Positions 46,308-58,577 are shown, numbered from the stretch's first letter. The stretch: 64,000 nt of DNA from Galeopsis tetrahit (GCA_963675135.1 OY776129.1:76415348-76479347), one strand, 5' to 3'. Numbers and translations are program-made. The notes: a model not told the origin generated them from the letters alone.

Positions 46308-47474
46308 GGGTGGGACTATTTACACCTCCATTTCGGTTTAGAACACTCCCCCCGATTGATGCACACCCCCTAAAATATGTCAGGATGGATGCACCCTCCC
46401 TTGAATTGTCCTAAACGCCCTTTTATCTATAAAAACTATTTACTATACACACCCCCTCTAAACCCTAATTTCTCACCCTCTTTCCCTTTCCCATTTCCTT
46501 CCTCCTTCCCACCGTCCAGCTCCCCCTTCTCTCTCCCTTATGCTCTCTCCCACCTATCCCCTCTCTAAAAAAAAAAAAACTCATACAATGCGCCGCCGCC
46601 ACCGCCCGTCCATCGGTCGCCGCCCCAACCCATCGACCGCCTGCCACCGCCCTCTCCAGCCCCACCTCACCGGTGCCCCGCCGCCGCCATCCCCCGCCTC
46701 TCTCCCCTTCTCTGTTAATAAAAAAACAGAAGCAGCGCCGCGGCCGCCGCCCCTGCCCATCCGCCGCCGCTCCCGTCGATCGCCCATTCGCCACCGCCCT
46801 CGTCCATTGCCCCCGTCCGCCGCGGACGCCTGCCACCGGCCTTCTCTATTTTTCCGTCGCCCGTCATTTTTTCCCAGGTTTGGTTTTTTTTTTTTTTTAA
46901 TATTTCGACCACTTTAGGTCGACCAAAATACACTCTTGTCGACAATAGTGTATCGACGAGTGTATTTTGGTCGACCTAAAGTTGTCGAAATTTTTCAAAT
47001 TTTTTTTTTTCGTCCAACAAATGTCGACCATATTCACGCTCGTCGACACTGTTGTTGACGAGAGTTTAGATGGTCGACATTACACTATCGATTTTTTTAA
47101 GATTTTTTTAAAAAAAATATTCGACCAAACTTAGGTCGACCATATGCATTCTGGTCGACAAACCAGTGTCGACGAGAGTGAATATGGTCGACACTGGTTT
47201 GTCGAAATTTTTTTAAGTTCCTGAATTTTTTTTTGTTTGGTGTTTGGTGTTGGTGTTGGTGTTGGTGTTGGTGTTGGTGTTGGTGTTGGCGGCGATGGTG
47301 GTGGTGGTGGTGGCAGGGTAAAATTAGGTTTAGGGTTTAAATGTGGAGGAGGGGTGCATTGAGTAGTATAATATGACTAAGAGGGCATTTTTTGTATTTT
47401 ACAGTATTATTATAATATAAAACTGGCAGAGGGGAGTGTTCTAAACCGAAATGGAGGTGTAAATAGTCCCACTC
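46308..47474. mobile_element. Mutator-like non-autonomous element (member e)
   Basis: Ends GGGTGGGACTATTTACACC and, mirrored, GAGTGGGACTATTTACACC. GAAGAAAA flanks both sides (46300-46307, 47475-47482). The interior has a CCGCCGCC block (46590-46850) and one of the richest GTCGAC arrays of the group (46905-47210). Confidence 0.88.
47240..47316. repeat. GGTGTT hexamer and GGT repeat
   Basis: There are about nine tandem GGTGTT units, then GGCGGCGATGGTGGTGGTGG. They lie inside the right arm of member e. Confidence 0.9.
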
Positions 47475-47482
47475 GAAGAAAA

Positions 47483-47912
47483 TTGCCAAAATGGAGTGAA
47501 ATGTTTGATTTTTCTGCATGGGCTGCTAAAAATAATTTAAAAGCCCATCAATTTGGGCCTTTTTTTTTTTTTTTTTTGCCTAATCACTTTCTTTTTTTTT
47601 CAATTTATTTATTTGATTAACTTCACAATATATTTATGGTGTGTTTTACTCTAAAAATTCTATTTTTTCTATAAAAATAGCAAATCAAACACTTTTTTTA
47701 AATTAAAGGAAAATGTGAGATTGTAAATGACCGAGTTAGGCAAAGGAAAATGAGAATGCTACTTTCTTGTAAAAAAAAAAAATGAGAAAGCTACTGAGAA
47801 AAAATGAAAAATTAAAAGAAAAATAAGAGATTATAAATGAAGGAGATAGTTGTAAGGATTTTTTTTTTAAAGAAAAAAAAAAGAGATTATAATGAAGGAG
47901 CTAGGGCCTAGG
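47483..47912. repeat. Purine-rich degenerate repeat, left part
   Basis: The motif GAGATTATAAATGAAGGAG, with AAGGAAAATGAGAATGC and AAAATTAAAAGAAAGG variants, recurs here and again at 49070-49520. The two parts form one array split by the hAT-like element and the Stowaway MITE. No gene is seen. Confidence 0.6.
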
Positions 47913-48665
47913 TAGGGGTGTGCAAAGTATAGTTCAGACCGACCAAACCGACCGAACCAAACCAGACCATTAAATATGGTTCGGTTTTTGGTTTACGGTT
48001 TGATTTACGGTTTTTAGAATTGATTTTTTTTAGTATGGTTTGATTTACGGTTTTCACTAATGAAAAGTTGCAAAAACCCGAACAAAACCGAACTTATTTT
48101 ATATATATAAAAAATATATATATATTATATAATATTATCTAAATAAATATTATATATATTATAGATTTATAGCCTCTATATTATATAATCTCTAAACTAG
48201 TAAACTCAAGATATTTTTTAAGCTGACAAGCCCAATTGTTCACCTACTCATTCTCTTCTATTTAGTATTTAGCGCCTCTATGTGCATGGCGCTCTCAGCC
48301 TCTAACAGTTTCACTCAATCTGATCAGTCTGAAATCTCGAAGAAGACAAAAGTTTGTTGTTTCTTTTTTGTGGTTATTTAGTTATTTTTTAACAACTAGT
48401 TTGTGAACGTTGTAATAACATTTTGTATATTCAAATTATATTTTGGATTATTGAGATTTCATTTTGTCTATTCTATTGAAATTGTGTTTTACATTTTTAT
48501 TAATTATTGTGTATAGGAAAAAAAAAAAGCAAAACTACGGTTCGGTCAAAACCGCCCGAAATATTATGGTTTCAAACCGAACGGTTTTTATAAATACAGT
48601 TTGGTTTGCGGTTTTGAAAAAAAAGAACGATTTATAGTTTGGTTAAAAAAAAGATCTCACCTCTA
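47913..48665. mobile_element. hAT-like element with GGTTCGGTTT-repeat ends
   Basis: Starts TAGGGGTGTGCAAAGTA and ends CACCTCTA. Both arms consist of degenerate copies of CCGAACCAAACC / GGTTTACGGTTT in inverted order around an AT-rich centre with (TA)n. No clean 8-bp duplication was found. The termini resemble those of the MITEs at 9696 and 60398. Confidence 0.5.
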
Positions 48666-48673
48666 ACCTTATA

Positions 48674-48932
48674 CTCCCTCCGTCCCATAAGTGTTTGCAC
48701 CACAAAATGGACACACTTTTAAAAAAAAAAGTGTAATGAGTGGAGTGTTGATGGGTAATTTTGTAAAGTTAAATGAATAAAGTAAAAATATGATTGGAAA
48801 AAAGGTAAAACTGTAAAAGTAATGACATTTTGTAGGGTGAGGTTTATGAGAGAGATTCATTTTATGGGTGTGCAAACAATTGTGAGACGGACAAATAAGG
48901 TAAGTGAGCAAATAGTTGTAGGATGGAGGGAA
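48674..48932. mobile_element. Stowaway MITE
   Basis: CTCCCTCCGTCCCATAAG at the left, mirrored GGATGGAGGGAA at the right, and TA on both sides (48672-48673, 48933-48934). At 259 bp, it is related to the MITE in intron 3 of copy C. Confidence 0.88.
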
Positions 48933-48934
48933 TA

Positions 48935-49682
48935 GATCTTATACTTGTCTCTACTCTGGGCAATCACTCTGGATTTAAGAGATCCCTTGATATTCTATCA
49001 TTTTTAATGGATGTGATCAAATGCGGATTTCTAAAGTCTCTTCTAAAATGTGACATCATTATGTCATGTCATTTCAGAGAAATTATAAATGAAGGAGTTA
49101 GCTAGACCAAGGAAAATGGAAATGTAATTAAAAGAAAGGAAAAATGTTAGATTATAAATTAAAGAGTTAGGCAAAGGAAAATGACAATGCTTCTGAGAAA
49201 AAACGAAAAATTATAAATGAGAGAGTTAGCTAGGCCAATGTAATTAAAAGAAAGGAAAAATGTGAGATTGTAAATGGAGTTAATTGTTTGAGAAAAAAGA
49301 AAAATTAAAGAAAGGAAAAATGGAAAATTAACGAAGGAAAAAAAAAAGATTACAAATGAAGTAGTTGGGCAAAGAAAAATGGAAATGTAAAACGAAGAAA
49401 AAAATTAAAAATTAAAAGGAAAAAAAAAAAAAGAGTGGTTATAAATGAACAAGTTATGTATGAGGAAAAAGAAAAAATATATAAAAAGGAAAATGAGAGA
49501 TTAAAGAGAGTGGAGTTAGGGTAGGGCCGTAGGGGGGTTAAAATCAAGACCTATGAAACCCGGACCAAACTTGAAGCGACACGGTTCACCTAGACTAGCA
49601 GCATTTTTTTATTTTTTTTTTAGAGAAATTTACAAGATTATTACAAACATTTTCTAGAATTCATTCCTGTTGTATTCTTGGC
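48935..49682. repeat. Purine-rich degenerate repeat, right part, and distal promoter of copy D
   Basis: At 49070-49520 there are about eight degenerate units built on GAGATTATAAATGAAGGAGT and GAAAAATTAAAAGAAAGG. After 49550 the sequence becomes unique and leads to the copy D promoter. Confidence 0.6.
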
Positions 49683-49690
49683 TATATATA
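49683..49690 (+). promoter_or_regulatory. TATA box of copy D
   Basis: TATATATA lies about 65 bases upstream of the ATG, the same spacing as in copy C. The leader AGAGGGCTCATTTTAGGACA also resembles that of copy C. Confidence 0.6.
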
Positions 49691-49751
49691 GAGGGCTCAT
49701 TTTAGGACAAAAATTGGTAATTAGAGAGAAAGTTTAAGGAACTAAAGAAGA

Positions 49752-52295
49752 ATGGCTGCAAGACCAGGGTTGCTCACAGATTGGCCGTGGAAGCATCTAG
49801 GAAGCTTTAAGGTACTTCTCTCTCTTATTTTATTTCAATCTTATATTATACTAATATGCACTTCTTAATTTTTTTTCCCTGAAATTCAAGTATATGATCT
49901 TGGCTCCATGGGCGATCCATAGCATCTACACGTTGGCAACACAGGGGAAAAATGAGAGAGATTACTTTAACTTGCTTATAGTACCATTTTTACTATCAAG
50001 AGCTCTTCATAACCAAATTTGGATATCAATTTCTCGTCACAAAACAGCCAAAGGCAGCAACAGGATTCTCGATAGGAGCATTGAGTTTGAACAAGTTGAC
50101 AGAGAAAGCAATTGGTAATCCTTTATATATTATTTTCTACTCCAACAAAATATTTTCTTGGAGTATAATATCTAAGTCCAAAAATGTGAATTGCAGGGAC
50201 GATCAGATTCTGTTTAATGGGCTTTTTTTCTACATTTTAAACACCACATTGCCTGCTGCTTCTTTCCTGCCGATTTGGAGGACTGATGGCGTAATCATGA
50301 CGGCTTTGCTTCACGCGGGGCCTGTCGAGTATCTTTACTATTGGCTGCACAGAGCGCTGCACCACCATTATCTCTACACCAGATACCATTCTCACCACCA
50401 TTCCTCCATTGTCACACAGCCCATTTCATGTACTAATATTAAAATTAACTGCTTAATTTATTTTCTGGTATTAACTAATAATTCATGTGGGATGCATTGC
50501 AGCTGTTACACATCCTTTTGCAGAGCATATTTCATATTTTACGCTCTTTGCAATTCCACTTCTGGGAACAGTCTTCACTGGAACTGCCTCCTTGGCATCC
50601 CTCTTCGGATACATCACTTACATTGATTTCATGAACAACATGGGCCACTGCAACTTCGAGATCATTCCCAAATCCGCATTTTCCATCTTTCCTCCTCTCA
50701 AATACTTGATGTACACCCCCTCGTAAGTCCTTTTTCATTCATTCATATACAAAGTAATTTGATGTTGATGGTGACAAACAATCCATCATGCAGGTTTCAC
50801 TCTCTGCATCATACTCAATTCCGGACCAATTACTCATTGTTCATGCCATTCTACGACTACATTCATCGTACCAATGACAAGTCGACTGATGCATTGCACG
50901 AAACGACACTGAAGAGGCAGGAAGAAGTTCCTGATGTAGTACATTTGACACATTTAACAACACCAGATTCCCTGTTTCATCTCCAAGTTGGATTTGCATC
51001 TTTTGCTGCAACCCCTCATAACTACAACCCCAAGTCCAAATGGTACTTGTGGCCTTTAACATGGCTGAAATACACATATGGCCGCACTTTTACTGTGGAG
51101 TCTAATTCGTTTGACAAACTCAAGCTGCAATCTTGGGCCATCCCACGATACACCACACACGTATATAACTTTTCATTGCTATTAAATCCTGCATTCCTTT
51201 GTCATTACATGACAATTAATATTAATTTTTGTCGGATTAGTATTCTGAGAAAGGGCAAGGGAAAGGTATCAACAGCTTAATCGAAGAAGCCATACTGGAG
51301 GCCCAAGTAAGAGGTGCAAAGGTTCTCAGCCTAGGCCTTCTCAACCAGGCATGAAAAGACTAACTAACTCATCACGTATGTTGTTGAGTAACTAAATAGT
51401 GTATACTAATGCAAAAATAGTAATCAAGGGTGAGGAGCTTAACAGAAATGGGGCAGTCTTCATTGAAAGACACCCTACTCTAAACGTCAAAGTAATCGAT
51501 GGAAGCAGCCTGGCAGTAGCAATAGTCCTACATAGCATTCCTAAAGGCACAACTCAAGTCCTATTCAGAGGCAACCTCTCCAAACTTGCTTTCGCAATTG
51601 TTTCTGCTTTGTGCAAGCAGGGCATTCAGGTCGACTCTCTAATTCGATCACCTTCAAATATAATGCATATTTTCTCTGTAACATTTATTTGATCTAGTGC
51701 ATATTCATTAATCAGGTGACTACATTATACGAGAAGGAGAGGCTTAAACTGTCTGCAAGGTGTAAGAGTGAGGTGGCAACCTCCACAGGTTTCACTGAGA
51801 AGGTATATCACTACACATGATATCATTTCTTTTAGTGAAAGAAGAAAAAATTGATTGAATTGAATTACATTTTGCAGATATGGATAGTTGGTGATGGATT
51901 GTCGGAAAATGAACAGCTGATGGCACCAAAGGGGACTCTCTTCATTCCTTACTCTCACTTCCCTCCCAACAAACTGAGACGCGACGCATTTTACCTTCCC
52001 ACTCCATCCATGCTAGCTCCTTCATCCCTCCAAAATCTCCATTCTTGTGAGGTAATTAAACTACTTTTTTGCTATATATTTTCAGTTTTTATATAATGAG
52101 ACTGCTGATAACAAATGAATTATTTGGTAGAATTGGTTGCCAAGAAGAGTAATGAGCGCTTCGCGTGTGGCCGGAATTGTGCATGCCTTAGAAGGATGGA
52201 ATGTTAATGAATGTGGGGACACCATTTTCGACGTTACCAACATTTGGGAAGCTGCCCTTAAACATGGATTTCGCCCCACAACTATTTCCCATTAA
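49752..52295 (+). CDS. CER1-like: CER1-like aldehyde decarbonylase (copy D, intact, 10 exons)
   Basis: Exons: 49752-49811, 49891-50114, 50197-50429, 50503-50722, 50794-51160, 51241-51348, 51429-51629, 51716-51802, 51878-52051 and 52131-52295. They give 612 aa starting MAARPGLLTDWPWKHLGSFK. His clusters WLHRALHHH, YHSHHH and FHSLHH are intact. The C-terminal WAX2 domain is the most divergent part relative to A-C (VRGAKVLSLGLLNQ onward; end GWNVNECGD). Unlike A-C, an intron splits exon 7 (between CAG and GTGACTACA). The intron after exon 6 starts GC (CAG|GCATGA). Exon 5 is 15 bases shorter than in C, in frame. Same inferred role as copy C; likely functional and possibly divergent in substrate or expression. 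Confidence 0.92.
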
Positions 52296-52710
52296 TTAAA
52301 CTAAAAACGTTGTGCTTTCAATATATGCATTAGAATAAACCTATTTCCCAAATTCTTGACTGAGATGAGGCAGATGAATAGAGTTGGATTTAGAATGAAT
52401 TTGGTTGCACATGTGTGTGCGTAAATATATTTATATCGTGAATGATATGTCTGGTGTAGTTCGGATGTAATACCAATAAAATTATATTTATATTTTAATA
52501 TGAATATCTTGAAAGAAAATTATATTTATATTTTCACATTAGTGATGGGTAAAATACCCGTAAAATAAAAAAAATAAAAAAACTGGTGTGATAAGTACAC
52601 CCACCCCCCATTCAGGCTTCAACTTCTATCAACACAAAAAAAAACCCAAACAAACTCCATCAAAGCAAATCAACACTAAAGCAAAATGGCAAAATACATC
52701 ATTCCAAAAT
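52296..52710. other. 3' flank of copy D
   Basis: AT-rich, with TTTATATTTT repeats near 52480-52540 (two copies of AAATTATATTTATATTTT). A polyadenylation-like AATAAA region is at about 52475. No other feature is seen. Confidence 0.5.
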
Positions 52711-54849
52711 GGGTTTGACTATATGCACCTCCATTTCGGAGAGATGCACTCCCCCAAAATTTGTCAAAATAGAGGCACCCTTCCGGTCCCAGCAAATTGT
52801 CCTAAATACCCCTTTCTTCTTTTTACCTATAAAATACATATTTACTACACATTCTCTCAAACCCTAATTCTATCTTCCTCACACTTCATCTTCCTCCGAT
52901 CCCCATTTCCCTCGCCGCCGCCGTACACCACCATTCGCCGGCAGCCGCCCCCTGTCGCCGGCAGCCTCCCTCTCCCTCGAATTCGTCGGCGCGAGGACTC
53001 CCCTCCATTTTCCTGCCCACCCCAATCTGTATAAAAAAAAAAAAAAAATTATGTTAGCTGTCGCGCGCGGCCGCCCCCTCCCTCGTTCAAAAACAACTTA
53101 AATTTGTCCGGAAAAAAAATCGAAGATTTGTTCGAAATATTTTCCAAAACAAACCTAAATTGTTCGAATTTTTTTCCAAAACAAACTCAATATGTTCGAA
53201 AATAATTATCGAACTTCTAAAAACCCTAATTTTCCTAAAATTTTCAAAAACCCTAATCTTACCTGAAACAACGAGCGGCGACGAGGGGGGAAGAGAGGTG
53301 GCGAACGGGCAGCGTTTCTTGGAGGGGACTTGAACGCAGCGGCGACGCAAGGGAAGGTAGGAACGGCGGCCGCGGCGGATGAGGAAGGAGGATTGCGAGC
53401 GAGCGAGGGAGGAGGGATGCGACGGTCGCGTCTTTGAGAGGTTGGCGACGGCAGCCGCGACAGACGAGGTTTGCGAGAGATGGTGGAGGGGTTGCGTCGT
53501 TGCGGGCGCGAAGGGGAAGGGAGGGGGTGCGGCCACGAAGGGGAGGGGGTGCGACGGGAGGCCGCTGATTCGGTGGAATTTGCATGATTTTAGTGCACAC
53601 TTTGAGCTCAATTTTCTCACAATTCTATGATGTTATTGCTCAATTTTGGATAAATTCACTTGATTTGGAGAAAGGTGGTGTTTTATGCATTTTATAGGAA
53701 AAATGAATATTTTGAAGGCAAAAACACCTACCTAATTTTTTATGGAGCCAACGAAGAAAGAAATCGAGTTGAAGAATGAGACGGACCAAAATTCTCAAAT
53801 CGGACCACTGCCTTTCCAATTTTCGAGGCCCAATTAAAAGTCCATTTGTAATTTTCTTGAAAGCCCATTCATTAAATTGGGTGTAGTCGCATGCAGAGAG
53901 AGAGAAGACGCAAGCTGACCAAGTGTTGAGGAGAGAGAGATTTGGTTGGCCAAAATGTGATGAGAGATAGACCGAAATAAATTGGACAAACCAATGCAAT
54001 TAATTTGATATACTTACTCCCATCAACTTGTCAGTGCAGCCAAAACAAAATGGAAGGGGAGAGAGAGAATAAAGGTGTTGCTTGCACCTTGAGCCCCGCG
54101 CGCGTCAATCAGATTGACTTTTAGTTGGAATTCAAATCTAACAAATTCATTCGGACGGCCGTTTCACTCCAACTGGGCAACCGAGTGAACACTGATTCCA
54201 GAAAACTTTCTGCAAGTCTATCTCACTCGGTTGACCGAGTCAACACCACCCTCTGCGCGGAAAAATTCAGAAAATTCACATTTTCGAGGGACTAAAATGC
54301 AATTTCGAGACAAGTTTTCCCTACACACTTTAAGTAGGATTCTTATCAAATTTTGAGGGCATTCCACCCCAAGCTACCAAAACCCTCACACACAAACTCA
54401 CACTTGAAGGTGTTCTACCTCCACTTTCTTCATTTTCTTCACACTTTGGAGAAGAGTTGGAGCATTAGCTTTGGGATTTCTTTCTCCACCATTGACTTAG
54501 ACTAAGCTTTTCTCACCCTTTCATTTATTTATCTTTTGATATTTATTTTGTAATAGTTCAAACAATGTTGGTATTTGGCTAAACACTTTAGGTTCTAAGG
54601 CTTGTAAATATTTAAATTGAAGTTTATGGATTAATGTTTTATTTTAAATGGTGTTTGTCTCTCATTTGTGTGCTTAATTCTTACATGGAAACATGTTATT
54701 ATTGGCCATGATAATGTGTTTTATATATTGTTAATTGGGGTAAGATTGAAAGATTTATCCTATTAATTGAACATAAGCATACAACCCAATTTATTATGAG
54801 CTCGAGAGAGGATTAATTATTGGGAGGGAATTAAATGATCCTTTGAGCT

Positions 54850-56483
54850 TGATACACGTGTTATGCAACACTAAATAAACAACCGCGAGTATACGGCGTC
54901 TATTGTAGCGTGATAAGCACGAGGTCGATCCCACGAGAAGGTTAAAGCGTAAAAGTGTAGTTTGCTAGTCGAGTTCTAAATAGACGTGATCGATAAATTG
55001 AGTGGTGTGAATTACTCTAAGATTACCTACCAAAGTGTCACAAATAAGTAATGAAGAGTAAATACGAAATCGATCAAATAACATGCAAATCAAGAAAACG
55101 AAGGTAAAATGGATAAAAACGCAAAGAAGGAAAGGTGGGTTCCAAGGCAATTGTAATACTTAGAAATCCGTTTATGAATGTTATCTCGTTTAAGTGGCCA
55201 TTAAGGTTATCTCATATAGGGTGATCACACAAGAAGAATTAATTAATCTCTCGATCTAATTAACCAAAGGCGCAATGCAACATAGGCTCGTATCTCTACC
55301 TTACAAACGTTACACCGCCTAAAATAGCTCCTAGGATCATTCAAATCCCTCTCCGATAATTAATCCTCTCTCGAGCTCATAATAATACCGGGTTGCATGC
55401 TTGCATACGATTAAACGAAATAAATCTCTCGATCTTACCCCAATTAACAATGAGTTAAGCAAATCATCATGGCCAATAACAACATGCTTTACAATGGATA
55501 ATTAAACATGCAAATAAGAGACAAACACCAATTAAAGCAAGAAATTACTCATAAACATCAATCTAAGTCTTACAATGCCTTAGAACCACAAATTTGTTTA
55601 GCTACTCAAATACATATCCAAACTACAAATTCCAAATGAAATAACTAAATAAAAAGGAAAAGAAAGAGAAAGCTTAGTCTAGATTGTGGTAGGGAATGGA
55701 ATTCCCTAACTAATGCCTCTTCCCTTGCATGGATTGGTGGAGAGATGAAGAAGTTATGGCCAAAACACCTCCAAATATGTGTAACTATGTGTGGATTGGG
55801 GGAAGGTGTCTTGAATTTCAAGAAAGGGGGTATTTATAGGGTTGGGGTAGGGTTTGGGTGTGATATTTGCAAGTAGATCCCTCAAAAGTAGAGAAATCAC
55901 GCGTTTGGCACCGAAAATGGGGCGGCCCGGCCGGATGGGGGAATGGCCCGGCCGGGCGAAGTGGTCGGCCGAGAAGCATAAAAACAGAGCAAAGGCGGCC
56001 CGGTCGGGCGAGTGGTGCCGCCCGGCCGGGCGGAAGTTTCGTATGTAGGTGGGCAAAGTGGTTTGTTCGGCCGCCCGGCCGGGCGAGTGATGCCGCCCGG
56101 CCGGGCCATATCTTCGTCTTGGCCAGATTTCAAGTGCTCGGCCGCCCGGCCGGGCCGAACTTTCGTATTCGGCTCCGTCTTCGTTTTCGTCCTCCAACTT
56201 CGTCCCTCCGTTTCTTGAGCTTCCGACCTCCGATCGACTCGATTCTTTTGGCTATTCCACTCCATTTTTCGAGACGAATCCAACCGTGCACTCCTCTTCT
56301 TGATCCAGTAAAGTATGGTTGGTGTTTTGCTCCAAATTCCATCGTATTTCCTATAAAATCAACAAAACACAACCTTTCTCTCATTTTGGCTTAAACAATC
56401 ATATTCAATGCATAAATCAATGAAATCCACATCAAAATACGCTTCACATGTGCATCTAAAACGTGTAAATTCCACCCGAATCA
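54850..56483 (-). repeat. Solo LTR 2, same family, opposite orientation
   Basis: On the plus strand it starts TGATACACGTG and ends CACCCGAATCA, flanked by GAGCT (54845-54849, 56484-56488). Read in reverse it aligns with solo LTR 1 over most of its length, e.g. TTGGGGTAAGATCGAGAGAT against 54737 onward and TAGATCGAGAGATTAATTAA against 56548 onward. It is 1634 bp long and contains the GCCCGGCCGGGC cluster at 55921-56158. Confidence 0.85.
55921..56158. repeat. Cluster of GCCCGGCCGGGC palindromes
   Basis: Five exact and two variant copies of the 12-base palindrome lie at irregular spacing within solo LTR 2, in an otherwise moderate-GC sequence. Nearby words GAGTGGTGCCGCC / GAGTGATGCCGCC repeat with them. 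Confidence 0.85.
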
Positions 56484-57160
56484 GAGCTAATTTAGGTAAT
56501 ACAATATTTGTGAGGTAGAGATACAAACTTATATTGTGTTTTTCCTTTGGATTAGTTAGATCGAGAGATTAATTAATTCTTCTTTAGTGGTCAACCTTAT
56601 AAGAGGACAAACTTAATTGTCATTTGAATGAGTCGTTAACCATAGATGAATATATTAATATTGCAAATGTCTTGGAACCTACTTTCTCTTAATTGAGCTT
56701 CATTTATATTTTCTCGTATTTTTGTGATTTTGCATGAATTTGCTTTTGATCGAATTTTATTATTGTTTTTTAATTGTTTACTTGTGACAAATTTGGTAGG
56801 CAATTTAGGGTAATTCAACATTCAAAATTTCGATCATTGTCTATTTAGAATTCGATCAACAAACGCCATTTTTACACTCTCCCTCCCTGTGGGATCGACT
56901 CGTACTTACCTCACTACGATTTACACCGTATACTTGCGGTCGTTTATTTTAGTGTTGTAAAATACGCGAACAGCCGCCGGCGACGAGAGAAACGACGGGA
57001 GTTGCAGATTTTTTTTTTATAAGAGAGGAGGACGTCGGCGCCAAGGGGAGGGTGAGACGGCGACAAGAGGAGGGGAGGGAAAGGGGGTGTACCAAATGAG
57101 TGAAATCTAGGTTTTAAGATTTTAATGGGGAAAGGGTATTTTTGAATTTTTACCGTGTGT

Positions 57161-57833
57161 GTGCCCTCATCCCAGTGTGTGTCCTCATCGCATGGGTGTC
57201 CTCAGTACAATGGTGTGTGTCTTTAACCGCGCCCATCGAATATTCGAGCATCCAAAGTGGGCCTACACTTGGGCAGCTGTATATTTGTCCTAGTCACGGT
57301 TATTTGTACTCACAGAATTTATGATTACACTCACACCGGTAATTCTTTACACATTACTATATTAGCATTGTATAAAATGTCACTATGTCAGGTGTATCAT
57401 TTTCTCAAATTCAAAAAAAAAAATCTCGTGATAATATATCTACCATTGTTTTCACACTGAAAATTGTAATTATGTTAAAGTTAATAAATTACACAGAAGT
57501 TTCGTGCAATTTTTAAATTATAAGAGAATTTTGCATAATATTTTTAAATCGCCAGAAAATTTTGTGCAATTAACACAAAAGATAAATAAAAGTTTCATAT
57601 TTAGTTAATAGAAAATAAAAATGGTGTACTTTTAAATAAAAGAGTTTAGTTATTTCTTCAACAAATAAATCTTCTCTTACATCATTTTTTATCAGTTTCC
57701 TTTTATTTTATTTTTCAACTAGATTTTTCTAGAGTCTTCATATTTCTTCATCTATCATTCATCTTTGCACAAATACATTATATTAAAACACATACAGTTC
57801 ATAATTTTGAATAAAAATGAAATATGTTGCACA
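57161..57833. other. AT-rich intergenic region
   Basis: No gene or repeat is recognised with confidence. A short GTGTGTGTCCTCAT-like duplication at 57155-57215 is the only structure seen. Confidence 0.5.
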
Positions 57834-58526
57834 CCGCGGCGGATCCAAGATTTGAAATTCGGGGGTACGAAAATTTTCAAATATCAAATTATTTTTTCGT
57901 TGTCTTGAATTTTTTTGACATACATTTATCTTTTGTCATTTTCTAATTAAACTAGATAGTAAACTAACAATTATAAGGTAGCAAATTATTTAAAAAAAAA
58001 TATCTACAAAAAAAAAAAAAAAAAACAAATTTCAATGTTTCAGACCACTATCTATCTATTTAAATTAGATTAATTTAACATATTGGAGTGAATTAACAAT
58101 ATTATATAAACTCTAATTCCTAACTTATAAGTTATAAATCTAAATAAATTCATTTATAAATTAAAAATAATAACCAAATAAATCATAAATATAAATAAAT
58201 GTAGTAATTAAATAAAATATAAATTAAATAATTAATTGGAGTACTTTTTTTAGCAGCCGCAGAGAACGGAAAATGATAGAAAGAAATAAGCGTAATTGAG
58301 ATTAAGGAGAATAGAACTATTGAATTCAGTTTGAAAGTTGGATGTAAACTTTATTGGGGCCTTTTTTTTTATTGGGCCTTTATTTTGAGTTGATGAGTCG
58401 TGAAATTTAGACACATGTTTGCGAAAAGATATTGAATCATATTTTTTTTATACCTAAAATTAAAAAAAAAAAATTGGGATTTGGGGGTACAGTTGTACCC
58501 CATGTCCCCAGCTGCCTCCGCCACTG
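57834..58526. mobile_element. Non-autonomous hAT element
   Basis: Ends CCGCGGCGGATCC and, mirrored, CAGTGGCGGAGGC, with subterminal GGGGGTAC on both sides. Perfect 8-bp duplication GTTGCACA (57826-57833, 58527-58534). It is 693 bp, AT-rich and without a transposase. It matches the split element at 9194-30172. Confidence 0.85.
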
Positions 58527-58577
58527 GTTGCACACATACAACATTTAAAAATTAAAATTATGTCTATAATTGAATTA

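Larger units (their letters stand above)
53566..56972 (+). repeat. Solo LTR 1, itself interrupted by solo LTR 2
   Basis: Starts TGATTCGGTGGAATTTG and ends ATACGCGAACA, with 5-bp duplication GCCGC (53561-53565, 56973-56977). Without the insertion it is about 1768 bp (53566-54849 plus 56489-56972). The end module TGTGGGATCGACTCGTAC resembles plant gypsy LTRs. There is no internal region or partner LTR, hence solo. It carries ACTCGGTTGACCGAGT-type palindromes near 54165-54245. Confidence 0.85.
52711..57160. mobile_element. Truncated Mutator-like element (member f) containing nested solo LTRs
   Basis: The left TIR GGGTTTGACTATATGCACC matches members g and i. The GC-rich block (52910-53100, 53260-53565) continues after the solo LTRs (56978-57095). 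No right TIR is visible, so the right end near 57160 is approximate. Confidence 0.6.
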
